DNA of 64,000 nucleotides from Pseudomonadales bacterium (GCA_013215055.1 JABSRQ010000011.1:37939-101938), one strand, 5' to 3'. Shown: positions 45,223 to 53,829, counted from the stretch's first letter. Notes: a model not told the origin generated them from the letters alone. Numbers and translations are program-made.

Positions 45223-46251
45223 ATGGCTAAGTGTGAATTGGATATTCTTCTAAAGGGCGACCAGCAGCGGTATCGAATTGGTGACAAAGTCAGTGGCCAG
45301 CTTAAAGTTCTGATCGATAAAAGCTGCCAGTGTGATGACATATTTATTGAAAAATTCTGGCAAACACATGGTAGAGGCAATAAAGATAAAGGTGGTGTTG
45401 AGAAACTGAGTTTATTTCAGGGCCAGCTAGAGCCGGGTGAATATTATTATGCCTTTGAATTTATAGTGGAGAGTGAACCGCTGACTTACCATGGGAAAAT
45501 TATCAATATAGATTGGTATTTACAAGCCAGGGCAGATATTCCGTGGAAACTGGATCCTAAAACTAAGCGCGATATACTTGTTGAGGCTCACCCTACGATT
45601 AAAACAAAAATCAGCCCTGTTGAACCGACATTGGACTTTAGTGTGGGTGAAGCTAGTGAAGCTGCTATTAATGCCTTCGATGCTATCAAATTAAAATTTA
45701 TCATCCCGTTTATTTTTCTTTTTACTTTGATACCCGCTTTTATGATGCCGGATAAATGGCGTGAAGGTGATATTTTTGGTTTGTTATTTTTAAGTCTGTT
45801 TATGTTTGGGCCATGGGTACTGGCTTTTAAAATACTCAAACCGATGATTGCGCAGAAAAAACTGGGCAAAGTCAGTATTGAACTAATAGATAAAACCTAT
45901 TCAGCAGGGGAGGAACTTAGCTTAACTGTTGCCTTTAACCCGTCTCAGGAACTGATGATCAATGGTATCAAGGCGAGATTGCTACTCAGGGAAATCGCTG
46001 TGAGTGGTAGTGGTACTAATCGCTCTACCCATAGACATGAATATTTAATCGAAGAAAAAATACTATCGACTCAGGAAATGTTTAATCCGGGTAGCGCGTA
46101 TAAACAATCCGTCAGTTTTGTATTGCCAGAGAATATGATGCATAGCTTTTACGCGGGTGATAATAGTTTACGTTGGTCTGTGGTTGTTGATATTGATGTG
46201 TCTAATTGGCCCGATTGGCAACAAGAAGAGGTGATCGTTGTTTCTTGTTAG
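45223..46251 (+). CDS. Arrestin-fold membrane protein, function unknown
   Basis: The 342-residue protein starts with an arrestin/Spo0M-like beta sandwich: CELDILLKGDQQRYRIGDKVSGQLKVLIDK, then FIEKFWQTHGRG and LEPGEYYYAFEFIV, GKIINIDWYLQARADIPW. These are the strand order and the W.L.A...P pattern of that fold. Two closely spaced hydrophobic helices (~160-205) divide it from a second beta-rich part (SIELIDKTYSAGEELSLTVAFNPS) that repeats the same design. So it looks like a membrane-anchored double arrestin-like protein. It is translationally coupled to the ATPase gene before it. No known family name can be given with certainty. Confidence 0.62.
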   Translation: MAKCELDILLKGDQQRYRIGDKVSGQLKVLIDKSCQCDDIFIEKFWQTHGRGNKDKGGVEKLSLFQGQLEPGEYYYAFEFIVESEPLTYHGKIINIDWYLQARADIPWKLDPKTKRDILVEAHPTIKTKISPVEPTLDFSVGEASEAAINAFDAIKLKFIIPFIFLFTLIPAFMMPDKWREGDIFGLLFLSLFMFGPWVLAFKILKPMIAQKKLGKVSIELIDKTYSAGEELSLTVAFNPSQELMINGIKARLLLREIAVSGSGTNRSTHRHEYLIEEKILSTQEMFNPGSAYKQSVSFVLPENMMHSFYAGDNSLRWSVVVDIDVSNWPDWQQEEVIVVSC

Positions 46252-46285
46252 TTAGGGGCCGAGGTGAGAAGATCTGCACTAAGAT

Positions 46286-47272
46286 TTATTTTTTAGCGAT
46301 CAGTTGAAAGTTCACCTGATTATTTCTTGCATCTACCAGTACCAGGCAACGTAAGCCGTTAAAATGCTTGGGAATGGATTTGGTGAAGGTGAAATCGCCA
46401 ATAATATACTGTTGTCGGCCTTTTTTTACCGTGATGGTCGCTGCATATTGGTGATTACCCAGATGCTCCATCTTGCCAACACTTTTGGGTTTTGAACCGA
46501 TGGGATTGACCACTTTAATACTCGGTGAATTGCCCAGTGCAGGTGTCTTGGTGGGGTTATTTTTAGCGATATATTGGGCTCGCATCAGTGCGGCATCCGC
46601 TTGCGATAAACCCGCCAATTTTTGCTCCAGCTGAGCTTCTTCCACTAAACGTTGTTTTTCGGATGCTTGCTGTTTTTTATGTGCCGCTTTTTTCTTTCTG
46701 GCAGCCACCTGTTGTCGGCGAACCTTGTCTTTTTGTTTGCGTAAGCGTTTGGCAGCCAGGCGTTTGCTTTTATCTTCTTTAGTCTGATGCGCCTTGGTAA
46801 CCTTATCTATTCCGTGTTGTTGATGCTGAGCTTGCAGTTCAAGGTTTAATGAATCTAAAACACTGTTCAGGCGGGTAATGCTGTGAGAGATGTGTTTTTC
46901 TTCCGCCTGCAATATGGTGAAACGATGGTTGTTTTTATCCAGGGCAATCTCGGCCACGCGGCGTTTATAGGCTATCTTGCTGATCTTATTTTTGTCTTCG
47001 GCACTGGGAGGTGATGAGGACATCACTTCAATTTTTCGGCTTTGCTGATGTAATTTTTTTAAATCGATATTAAGACTGGTAATCTCACGCCGAACGGATT
47101 GGTTTTCGGCTTCCAGGGTTGAAAGTTTATTTTGTAGCCTCTCGCGACGTTGTTGCTTGTTCTCAATGATCTGTTCCAGTTCGGGCAGGGCTTCCTGCAC
47201 ATCTGCAATGGCTGAACCTTGCATAAACAGTAGTTGTAGAGCCAATAAAAGAGGGATGTAGGGTTTTAACAT
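46286..47272 (-). CDS. Secreted coiled-coil protein
   Basis: Starting at ATG 47272, the 328-residue protein has a signal peptide (LKPYIPLLLALQLLFMQGSAIA) and a long coiled coil (residues ~30-110: ELEQIIENKQQRRERLQNKLSTLEAENQSVRREI, then KIAYKRRVAEIALDKN). After it comes a strongly basic, Lys/Gln-rich stretch (KAHKKQQASEKQRL) and a beta-rich C-terminal domain (HQYAATITVKKGRQQYIIGDFTFT, FNGLRCLVLVDARNN). There is homology to TolA/FimV-like linkers only in composition. I do not recognise the C-terminal domain. Longer start at 47365 lacks a signal peptide directly, so 47272 is preferred. Confidence 0.6.
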   Translation of the reverse strand: MLKPYIPLLLALQLLFMQGSAIADVQEALPELEQIIENKQQRRERLQNKLSTLEAENQSVRREITSLNIDLKKLHQQSRKIEVMSSSPPSAEDKNKISKIAYKRRVAEIALDKNNHRFTILQAEEKHISHSITRLNSVLDSLNLELQAQHQQHGIDKVTKAHQTKEDKSKRLAAKRLRKQKDKVRRQQVAARKKKAAHKKQQASEKQRLVEEAQLEQKLAGLSQADAALMRAQYIAKNNPTKTPALGNSPSIKVVNPIGSKPKSVGKMEHLGNHQYAATITVKKGRQQYIIGDFTFTKSIPKHFNGLRCLVLVDARNNQVNFQLIAKK

Positions 47273-47450
47273 GAAATGCATTGCAGGGAAACTAGTCAAC
47301 TTGGTTATTGTGATGAAGTTCATCATAACAAGTCGGTTAACCTTAGCGCAAATGCCTATAGCCATCTTTTAGACATATTTTATGCATAAAAACAGCTAAG
47401 GCAGGCTTATTGCAAGCCCGCTAAGGGGCTAGCAACTTAATGTAGCTGTG

Positions 47451-48458
47451 TTAGTTGTTAATGCCTTTGCTTATTTTTATGATTGAGGCTAGGCCTAGCA
47501 TTAACAGGTTTGTGCTTCCGGGTTTGGGGGTTGTTGGAGGTGTTGGCGCTTGCGGTTTTTTGACGGCGGCGAAACTGACAAAAATAGGGTCTGCGGCAAC
47601 TGAGCGTGAATCAAATGTCGTTAGTTCGGAATCCGTAAGAATTAAACCACCTGCACTGCTGCCTATGGCAACTTTTCCACTGGCTGAAATAGCGATATCT
47701 ACAAAGGAGCAATTAACCAAGTCTAGTGTTGTACATAGGTCGGTTGTGGAAATCAGCTCGGCATTATTATTGATCTTGTGAAGCTCGCCATCCCAGTCAA
47801 CGATATAGATATTACCTTGTTTATCCACGGCAATGCTTCGATGTTCTGTAAAACCAAATAGTTCGGCCAGTGAAATTGTCTGGGTTTCGGCCAGCGTTTC
47901 AGGGTCATAAATATGGATAAAACGTCCGCCAGGACTGCCGCTAGGTGTTAACGCATAGAGCGCGCCATCGTGTCCTATGGTTAGATCTATCGGATCAATA
48001 TCGGCGGCAAAGTTTTGTGAAGTCTCATCTTTGAGGTTAAATCGTACAATACCCTTGGTTTGCGTATCGCCACTGCCGGTTGATTGATTGCTGAGGAATA
48101 TATAGTCGCCCATTTTATCAATGCCGCCATAGCTGCCATTGTTAATAATGGACCAGCCAGTAATGAAATGTTCTTGCCAGCTATTTTGGTTATTATCATA
48201 GATGGTTAAACTGGGGTTAAAGGTGCCGTTAAATAGATAGACATTATCGCCGTCAAAAATTAAGTCGCGTACATTTTGTGAGTCAGTGCCTGAATAGGGT
48301 ACGGCAATACTATCGATATAGGCACCCTCCTGGGTATACGTAGAAATCTGATCGTAGGAGGTGGTTAAAAGGCTTTGATCATCAAAGGTAATGGCCGAGG
48401 CGCTTAATGAGAGTGTACACGTGCTCAGTAATAACGTGATTTTTTTTAACTTAAACAT
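47451..48458 (-). CDS. Secreted beta-propeller protein with PEP-CTERM-like tail
   Basis: The 335-residue protein has a signal peptide (KKITLLLSTCTLSLSASA). Its body contains NHL/WD-type blades (GTDSQNVRDLIFDGDNVYLFN, SIAVDKQGNIYIVDWDGELHKINN, DIAISASGKVAIGS), about five to six of them. The end is a Pro/Thr linker (APTPPTTPKPGS), then a hydrophobic helix (TNLLMLGLASIIKI) and a short basic tail (SKGINN), the shape of PEP-CTERM-like sorting signals. The canonical motif VPEP is not present, so this is a related type or coincidence. It could serve in exopolysaccharide-associated surface anchoring. Confidence 0.55.
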   Translation of the reverse strand: MFKLKKITLLLSTCTLSLSASAITFDDQSLLTTSYDQISTYTQEGAYIDSIAVPYSGTDSQNVRDLIFDGDNVYLFNGTFNPSLTIYDNNQNSWQEHFITGWSIINNGSYGGIDKMGDYIFLSNQSTGSGDTQTKGIVRFNLKDETSQNFAADIDPIDLTIGHDGALYALTPSGSPGGRFIHIYDPETLAETQTISLAELFGFTEHRSIAVDKQGNIYIVDWDGELHKINNNAELISTTDLCTTLDLVNCSFVDIAISASGKVAIGSSAGGLILTDSELTTFDSRSVAADPIFVSFAAVKKPQAPTPPTTPKPGSTNLLMLGLASIIKISKGINN

Positions 48459-48665
48459 GATGTTTTCCCTGTTAAAACGTCTATTTATTATTCATATCGA
48501 ATCATGTTTATATCGCTAATCCATGATTGAAATTGCATCAATCATAGCTATGAATGCACTTTAGTCCAAGTTAGTTAGTTGGGTGGTTGTTTGGAGGTGG
48601 TTTTACCTCTGTTGTTTATTTAACTCAGCCATACCTCATGCTCTTAACTGAAAATAACCGTAGCT

Positions 48666-48840
48666 CTAAAAGCTAACGTCATACTGTAGGCGGATTCTGT
48701 TTTCTGTCACCGTTGTATTTGTTAGTGCATCATCAATTTCATAGCGGCCAATATCTGTAGTCAGCTTGTTTCTATGACCATTAAAAAACCAGTTAGCACC
48801 ATACGGCAGTTGGGTAGAAATTCTCTGCCAGCCGGGCTTA
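48666..48840 (-). pseudogene. Porin C-terminal fragment
   Basis: The last ~58 codons of an outer-membrane porin: PGWQRISTQLPYGANWFFNGHRNKL, then TTDIGRYEIDDALTNTT and TENRIRLQYDVSF with the terminal Phe, followed by TAG at 48666. The frame is shifted relative to the LysR fragment that adjoins it, so the two were joined by deletion. The start is unreadable. Confidence 0.72.
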
Positions 48841-49020
48841 ACATAACGCCTATGCGTGTGCGTTCAAAGAGGCTGACCTGTAGGCGTTGTTCCAGTGTGG
48901 CGAGCTGAGAAGAGAGTGTCGGCTGACTGATGCCCAAGCGTTCGGCTGCGGTTCTGAATGTGTCCGATTCAGCGGTTCGAATGAAATATTCCAGTTGCTT
49001 AAGGGGGGGGCTTTGGGCAT
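48815..49020 (-). pseudogene. LysR-family regulator N-terminal fragment
   Basis: On the minus strand, ATG at 49020 opens MPKAPPL; after a one-base shift in a run of eight C on that strand (48992-49001), the frame reads KQLEYFIRTAESDTFRTAAERLGISQPTLSSQLATLEQRLQVSLFERTRIGVMLSPAGREF. This is the complete winged helix-turn-helix of a LysR regulator, up to the start of the linker, where porin sequence takes over. The effector domain is missing. It is not functional. Confidence 0.75.
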
Positions 49021-49025
49021 GGTAT

Positions 49026-49170
49026 CACTCGACTGGATATCAGTTTCTTTAACGATCACTGGCGTGATGAGCAAATAAGCAAAATCGTTAAATACGCTAA
49101 ACGCTATCAATATGTTGCGCGACGTCGCGTAGGATTATTGCCGGTATTAAAGTTCTTCCATAGGTTTTAA
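49026..49170 (+). pseudogene. Unassigned open fragment
   Basis: A plus-strand frame reads FFNDHWRDEQISKIVKYAKRY, then VARRRVGLLPVLKFFHRF and a stop at 49168-49170, without a start codon. The composition is that of a real protein's C-terminus, but I cannot assign the family. It lies in a patch of decayed genes. Confidence 0.28.
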
Positions 49171-49202
49171 ACTGATAGGAAATAGATGGGGAATTAAGTT
49201 GT

Positions 49203-49493
49203 ATGGTACACAGTAAAACAAAAACAAGTTTCTATCGTCGCTTGTATGTCGCGCATTTGATTGCCAGTGGCTGTAATACGGTACCGGCTATCACAAAAAA
49301 AACGGGTATGCCTAGGCGTACCGCTCAGGACACCATTAAAGCCTTGCCTGAAATTGATGTGATGTGTGAATTTGTTGGGGCGACCAAGGATGGGGCTTAT
49401 CAAATAGTAGACTGGGGACCTATCAATCAAGATTGGTTGTTAGAGCACTTAAATATTATAAAAGACGTTCTGGGTTATCCTGCCTCAAGCTGA
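49203..49493 (+). CDS. Small winged-helix DNA-binding protein
   Basis: The 96-residue protein has a helix-turn-helix around residues 12-50 (YRRLYVAHLIASGCNTVPAITKKTGMPRRTAQDTIKAL), as in the DUF977/winged-helix family found in phages and plasmids as well as chromosomes. The C-terminal half (DGAYQIVDWGPINQDWLLEHL) is a wing with a Trp-rich end. Target unknown. It follows a patch of broken genes and precedes higBA, so it is part of an accessory patch. Confidence 0.65.
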   Translation: MVHSKTKTSFYRRLYVAHLIASGCNTVPAITKKTGMPRRTAQDTIKALPEIDVMCEFVGATKDGAYQIVDWGPINQDWLLEHLNIIKDVLGYPASS

Positions 49494-49569
49494 ATTAGCA
49501 TTCTCGCGGCTGCGGTGTGCATCTGCCGGCGAGATTTTAGGGTATCTAAGGAATATACATCACACTGTT

Positions 49570-49944
49570 TTAGGCGTTATTTTGTAGTGGGTAATCCTGC
49601 ACTAGGCTTTCAGTTGGGATCTTTAAGCCTTTATGTAGTTTACGGATCATAGGTAGTGTTAGTTTGCGGTGATAATTCAGCACTTCAGAGACGCGGCCAG
49701 TTCTCCCAATATAAGGTACTAGGTCTTTATCTTTGAGGCCGTATTGTTCCATTCGGAACTTGATAGCCTCAATAGGATTGGGTTTATCCATCGCGAAGTG
49801 TTTGGCTTCATAGGCTTCAACCAGCGTGCCTAAAATATCTAGCTCATCACCTTCAGGTGTATCGATTTTGGCATCCATTAGAGCCATGATGCGTTCTAAA
49901 GTTGCTTCATAGTCGGCTTCAGTTTTAATGGGATTGATATTCAT
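49570..49944 (-). CDS. higA: HigA-type antitoxin
   Basis: ATG at 49944 gives a 124-residue protein beginning MNINPIKTEADYEATLERIMALMDAK and the conserved HigA body (GDELDILGTLVEAYEAKHF, PNPIEAIKFRMEQYGLKDKDLVPYIG, RKLTLPMIRKLHKGLKIPTESLV), an XRE-type HTH. HigA binds HigB and represses the operon. It is downstream of higB; in the ancestral frame its ATG overlapped the toxin's TGA as ATGA. The longer open frame to 50088 is not the start. Confidence 0.88.
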   Translation of the reverse strand: MNINPIKTEADYEATLERIMALMDAKIDTPEGDELDILGTLVEAYEAKHFAMDKPNPIEAIKFRMEQYGLKDKDLVPYIGRTGRVSEVLNYHRKLTLPMIRKLHKGLKIPTESLVQDYPLQNNA

Positions 49945-49957
49945 ATGGTTACCGCGT

Positions 49958-50227
49958 CTATTTGGTCGTACATTGAAAGCGTACATACACCATCTTGTAA
50001 GGGTAATTGATTTTAACAATGAGCCTGTAATCATTGCCTTTGATATTAAATACAACGCGGCTATCTTGAAGAATACTAGCATTGCCAAATTGGGCTTTTA
50101 ATTCTTGAGGTGTAGACCAATCAGCTTTCAATACTTCTTCATGCCAAGCTTCCAATTGCCCTTGTGAGTCAGAGTATTGGGCTTGCTGCCAAAACTCTTT
50201 TAATGTTCTTTTTGATACGATACGCAT
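49958..50227 (-). pseudogene. higB: HigB-type toxin with frameshifted C-terminus
   Basis: The frame encodes 89 residues with the HigB family body: VSKRTLKEFWQQAQYSDSQGQLEAWHEEVLKADWST, then VVFNIKGNDYRLIVKINYPYKMVYVRF, up to the last strand. Then it ends with QCTTK. Family members instead continue with a T-H-x-E-Y-D motif. Directly after the break, in another frame, the DNA encodes YDQIDAVTI and a TGA overlapping the higA ATG. So about 13 bp (with the IGTHAE-like part) have been deleted. That motif is part of the RNase-active C-terminus in HigB/YgjN, so the toxin is probably inactive. Confidence 0.8.
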
Positions 50228-50356
50228 TTAATCTTTCTTGATGCTCCCATTATGGGAGGTTTCAATGTTTTGTCAAGTGAGGTAAGCGGTTGTGGTAACT
50301 TAAAGTACTACGATAAAACGGGGGGTGTTATTGGATGGTTTAGAATGCTGTAGGCA

Positions 50357-50393
50357 TAAAAAAACCTCAACCCTTGCGGGGTGAGGCTTTTCA
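50357..50393 (-). terminator. Rho-independent terminator of ssrA
   Basis: On the minus strand GCCTCACCCC-GCAA-GGGTTGAGG (one mismatch-free core of nine pairs) is followed by TTTTTTT. It lies ~40 bp downstream of the tmRNA 3' end. Confidence 0.88.
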
Positions 50394-50431
50394 TAACTGC
50401 TTAAGCTTTATTGGATTGCTAGGCAGTAATT

Positions 50432-50814
50432 TGGTGGAGTCGGCGGGAATTGAACCCGCGTCCATCAGTTCGCCAGTCCCGGCTCTACATGCATAGATTC
50501 CATCGATTAATTTAGCTCTTTACAGCCCGATGGGCAGGACGTAAATCGCGATCTTGATATTGTTTAGTAACGCCGCCTCAAGCAAACTTTGCTACGATCC
50601 AGTTCTATATGACAGTCAATAGCGCGGTACTGGCACCTTGTTATTGACCGACAGGGGGCGAACCCCTGTTAAAGGTTTATGCGGCTAGCGCGTAACCTTC
50701 ATAGTTAGAGTCATTTGCAACTATAACGAATTCAGCTTTTGATTTACGTGATTGGCTGACATCACGACATGCACCAGAGAATTTTGATACCAATGTCGAA
50801 TCCAAAACGACCCC
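50432..50814 (-). ncRNA. ssrA: tmRNA (ssrA)
   Basis: The 5' end GGGGTCGTTTTGGATTCGAC and the 3' end (GGGTTCAATTCCCGCC, then GACTCCACCA) form the tRNA-like part; GGGGUCG pairs with CGACUCC. The tag reading frame lies at 50677-50718, resumes at GCA and reads ANDSNYEGYALAA before TAA. The typical pseudoknots lie on both sides. tmRNA with SmpB rescues stalled ribosomes and tags the product for degradation; smpB is ~1.7 kb away. Length is ~383 nt. Confidence 0.97.
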
Positions 50815-50932
50815 AAAACTTTCTCTTGAATCAAATTATCCGCTCAATGCTTCGATTGTGCAATAACTTTGAGTGTATTAGCGCATAAAGGTTTCATTGT
50901 GTTGAAATTTTATGCAAATTAATCGAGTTAGC

Positions 50933-52309
50933 TTATTTTCCGAGCTTTTTTAAGTTGGTGGCGGAGTAAAAGGCGCTGCCTTTTGGGCTGCCTTGCAGTT
51001 GTGGCTGGCCATTTTCATTGACCATGCGCATGGATAAATACGCCTTGGCTTTTAAATCATGCATCATCTGGGCTCTGGCCACATGGCCCTTGAGGGCAAA
51101 ATCATAAACGGTGTTTAATATACCTACGCGCCAAATATTACCCTCATGATCGTAGCTCTCTAATAAGGCGATCTGCCAGCTGTCTTCATCGATATAGAAT
51201 CGGCGTTTGCTATAGCTGTGATTTTGGCCTTTTTTGAGTTCAGCTTCTACAACCCATACCCTGTGTTTTTCATAACGCATATATTCCGGGTTGGCATGAT
51301 GCTCCATCAGTAATTCAAAATAATCCAGATCTTGTCTATCAAATTCATAGGCATGATAGGGGATGAATTTTTCCTGTTTACCCAAGAGTTTCCAGTTGTA
51401 TCTGGCGATGCTGCCGTTGAAGCCGAGTATGTCATCCAGCGTGGCAAAGCCGCCTGGGCCATAGGGAATATCGGCGCCCAGTACTGGGGCGCGGCGTACT
51501 CTTTTCATTTGGCTGGTGTAAACCCAGGCCTTACGTTCATGTTTATTGGAATTAATGTTCTCGAGTACAACGGTCATGGTGCCTTTGTCGCGTTCCGGTT
51601 TGATGACGTTAACCATCATCAGTGCTATTTTATCGCCGATTCTGGCTTCGGTCATGCCCGGTTCATTATAAGGATTTGAGAAGGGGTATTCGGAAGTGAA
51701 TTCCTGGCGCAAGAGATGTCGCTTGCCATTGGGGTAGACACCGATATCATCCAGGATGCCGTTTAATACCGCATTGGGATGATTTAAGCGTGCATTCCAA
51801 ATCACTTCTTCGGCCGATTGGGGAATGGGAAAAGGTACTCCACCGGTATAATGTTTTAAATGATCCCCGTCTTTACTGAGCTGCGTATTTTTTGCATTCC
51901 ACTCATTACGTTGGATGACGTGTTTGGAGAAGTTATGCTCTCTATGGCTGGGATAAACCGGAACAAAAAAGGTTTCTGGATACGCTTTAAAAAGTGCTTG
52001 TAAACCCGGCGTTAGATATTGGGTATAGCGATGTAAGTTATGTGCGTGAACATCGATAATGGCTTTGTCTGAGCGATAAATATTCGGGTAGGCATGGCCA
52101 GAAATATGCGCAACGCTGCGGCTTAAAGCATTGTTTTCACCGCTCCAGGCGGGGATGGAATTATCTGCGTTGGCGGCTTTTTGTGCGCCACTGGGGGTGA
52201 GAATATTCTGCAGTTTTTTGGCGTCTTCATCACTGACGGCAGCGTTAAGGGGACTGGACATTACGCTGATTAATAGCAGTAGTGACAGTAATTTTTGAAT
52301 GTACAGCAA
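50933..52309 (-). CDS. DUF1329 outer-membrane lipoprotein-sorting-like protein
   Basis: The 458-residue protein has a signal peptide (IQKLLSLLLLISVMSSPLNAAVS) and the DUF1329 body: LTPSGAQKAANADNSIPAWSGE at the start, MMVNVIKPERDKGTMTVVLENINSNKHERKAWVYTSQMKRVRRAPVLGADIPYGPGG in the middle, HRVWVVEAELKKGQNHSYSKRRFYIDEDSWQIALLESYDHEGNIWRV near the end. The fold is that of LolA-like lipoprotein carriers. Members commonly occur with RND exporters and with steroid or aromatic degradation genes; no such neighbours are present here. The ATG at 52309 is the start. Confidence 0.88.
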   Translation of the reverse strand: MLYIQKLLSLLLLISVMSSPLNAAVSDEDAKKLQNILTPSGAQKAANADNSIPAWSGENNALSRSVAHISGHAYPNIYRSDKAIIDVHAHNLHRYTQYLTPGLQALFKAYPETFFVPVYPSHREHNFSKHVIQRNEWNAKNTQLSKDGDHLKHYTGGVPFPIPQSAEEVIWNARLNHPNAVLNGILDDIGVYPNGKRHLLRQEFTSEYPFSNPYNEPGMTEARIGDKIALMMVNVIKPERDKGTMTVVLENINSNKHERKAWVYTSQMKRVRRAPVLGADIPYGPGGFATLDDILGFNGSIARYNWKLLGKQEKFIPYHAYEFDRQDLDYFELLMEHHANPEYMRYEKHRVWVVEAELKKGQNHSYSKRRFYIDEDSWQIALLESYDHEGNIWRVGILNTVYDFALKGHVARAQMMHDLKAKAYLSMRMVNENGQPQLQGSPKGSAFYSATNLKKLGK

Positions 52310-52447
52310 GGTGGGCCTCGTCGCGAATACTAATGGGTGATTAGAATCGGACGTATTGTAAACTGTCTTGCCTTTAAGATTTACTCAAAATGCATGATTT
52401 AGATGCTTAAAGGGCGTTTTATGTTAAATATGCGTCGAAGTGTGATA

Positions 52448-52467
52448 CGCCGCGCATGAATGCGGCG
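52448..52467. terminator. GC-rich hairpin after smpB
   Basis: CGCCGC and GCGGCG form a short stem 10 bp beyond the smpB stop. No T tract follows on the minus strand, so it may only be a weak terminator or a processing signal. Confidence 0.35.
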
Positions 52468-52476
52468 CGGGAGGGG

Positions 52477-52953
52477 TTAAACCTTATTGCTCAGAACACG
52501 TTGCTTCTCACGGTTCCAGTCACGTTCTTTTTCTGACTGGCGTTTATCGTGTTCTTGTTTACCTTTAGCTAATGCAATTTCTACTTTGACCAAATGGCCT
52601 TTCCAATATAATTTGGTGCAGACACAGGTATGGCCTTTTTGATTAACACTATCGATGATTTTGCTGAGCTCTTTTTTGTTCAGCAGTAATTTACGGTAGC
52701 GTGTTGGTTCGGTCACAAAATGTGTGGAGGCCGTCGGTAAGGGGGTGATCAGGGTGTTTAATAACCAGGCTTCACCATTTTTTAAGAAAACGTAACTATC
52801 TGTTAGTTGCACCTTCTTTTCGCGCAGGGCTTTAACTTCCCAGCCCATCAGCGAGATGCCCGCTTCAAACGTGGTTTCTATAAAATAATCATGACGTGCT
52901 TTTTTGTTCTGCACGATGATGTTATCTGCTATTTTAGGTTTCTTTTTTGCCAT
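52477..52953 (-). CDS. smpB: SsrA-binding protein SmpB
   Basis: The 158-residue protein is a complete Smp[44 protein letters not shown] with the RNA-binding beta barrel, the [21 protein letters not shown] helix, and the basic tail ([13 protein letters not shown]) that mimics mRNA in the ribosomal A site. It delivers tmRNA to stalled ribosomes together with the ssrA RNA found ~1.7 kb away. It is divergent from ratA. Confidence 0.96.
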   Translation of the reverse strand: MAKKKPKIADNIIVQNKKARHDYFIETTFEAGISLMGWEVKALREKKVQLTDSYVFLKNGEAWLLNTLITPLPTASTHFVTEPTRYRKLLLNKKELSKIIDSVNQKGHTCVCTKLYWKGHLVKVEIALAKGKQEHDKRQSEKERDWNREKQRVLSNKV

Positions 52954-53073
52954 GGCGGCAAGTATAAAGTGAAAGCCAGCGGATGTGTATGTTTGTTGCT
53001 ATTCGCAGGCGAATTAACGAGAATACGGGTTTTAAGCGCTTCATGGCGTGATTTTTCTTTTAGGTTTTTGACT

Positions 53074-53508
53074 ATGAACCATATAAACCGCAGTGCTTTA
53101 TTGCCTTATAGCGATAAGCAGATGTATGCGTTGGTGAACAATGTCGCGGATTATCCTTTGTATATGGATGGCTGCGGGGCCACGGAGATTTTAGAGGTCA
53201 GTGATGTGCATATGGTTGCAACCCTGAAATTGGAGAAAAAAGGCATTAAAATGCAGTTTACTACGCGTAATCAGCTGGATGCGCCTAAGTCGATTGTGAT
53301 GGGTTTGGAAGATGGACCGTTTGAGAGTTTTGAAGGGCGTTGGTTCTTTCAGCATTTGAATGAAAATGCCTGCAAGGTTATTCTAGATATTCAGTTCAGC
53401 TTATCAAGCCGGGTTAAAGGTATGGCTGCGCGCAAGTTGTTTGATGCGGTCAGTAATAATATGGTGGATTCTGTGGTTAAGAGAGCGAAACACGTTTATG
53501 GCAAATAA
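53074..53508 (+). CDS. ratA: RatA-family START/COQ10 protein
   Basis: ATG at 53074 gives the standard 144-residue protein: MNHINRSALLPYSDKQMYALVNNVADYPLYMDGCGATEIL, then MQFTTRNQLDAPKSIVMGLEDGPFESFEGRWFF and ASRVKGMAARKLFDAVSNNMVDSVVKRA-type end. These are the fold and end helix of the ubiquinone-binding COQ10/RatA group. It was described as a ribosome-association toxin in E. coli; a role in ubiquinone transport is now also proposed. It overlaps rnfH by 11 bp and is coupled to it. Confidence 0.92.
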   Translation: MNHINRSALLPYSDKQMYALVNNVADYPLYMDGCGATEILEVSDVHMVATLKLEKKGIKMQFTTRNQLDAPKSIVMGLEDGPFESFEGRWFFQHLNENACKVILDIQFSLSSRVKGMAARKLFDAVSNNMVDSVVKRAKHVYGK

Positions 53509-53794
53509 GAAATTAACAATTGAAGTGGCTTATGCGTTGCCAAATAAGCAGCAGATTGTCACGGTAGAAGTCGAAGAAGGCACTTGCGTTCTGGATGTGG
53601 TGAAGCAATCCAGCATTACTAAGGCATTTCCTGAGATCGATGTGGATAACGTCAAGATGGGTATCTTTGGTAAGTCAGTTAAGCCTGTGCAGGTGGTGAA
53701 GGCGGGTGATAGAATTGAAGTGTATAGGCCGTTGATCGCTGATCCCAAGGCCTCCAGAAGAGCCCGCGCGGATAAAAAAGCAAAAACAGCTTAA
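53498..53794 (+). CDS. rnfH: RnfH-family ubiquitin-like protein
   Basis: The 98-residue protein begins MANKKLTIEVAYALPNKQQIV, a beta-grasp fold, and contains ITKAFPEIDVDNVKMGIFGKSVKPVQVVKAGDRIEVYRPLIADPKASRRARA, the RnfH signature with the GDRIEVYRPL..DPK...R motif. RnfH/RatB is conserved next to ratA in gammaproteobacteria, with unknown role. Start ATG at 53498 lies inside the ratA end. Confidence 0.93.
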   Translation: MANKKLTIEVAYALPNKQQIVTVEVEEGTCVLDVVKQSSITKAFPEIDVDNVKMGIFGKSVKPVQVVKAGDRIEVYRPLIADPKASRRARADKKAKTA

Positions 53795-53829
53795 TATTTT
53801 TATCCCGCGCAGATGAGCAGGATGGTTTA

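Noticed and set aside
48850..49110. 86-codon minus-strand frame beginning MIAFSVFND
   Set aside because: It is the frame shifted by one base relative to the LysR homology; the C8 run explains it. Not an independent gene.
50432..50500. tRNA-like 3' end as a separate tRNA gene
   Set aside because: The T-loop and CCA belong to tmRNA: the 5' partner and the ANDSNYEGYALAA tag are present on the same strand.
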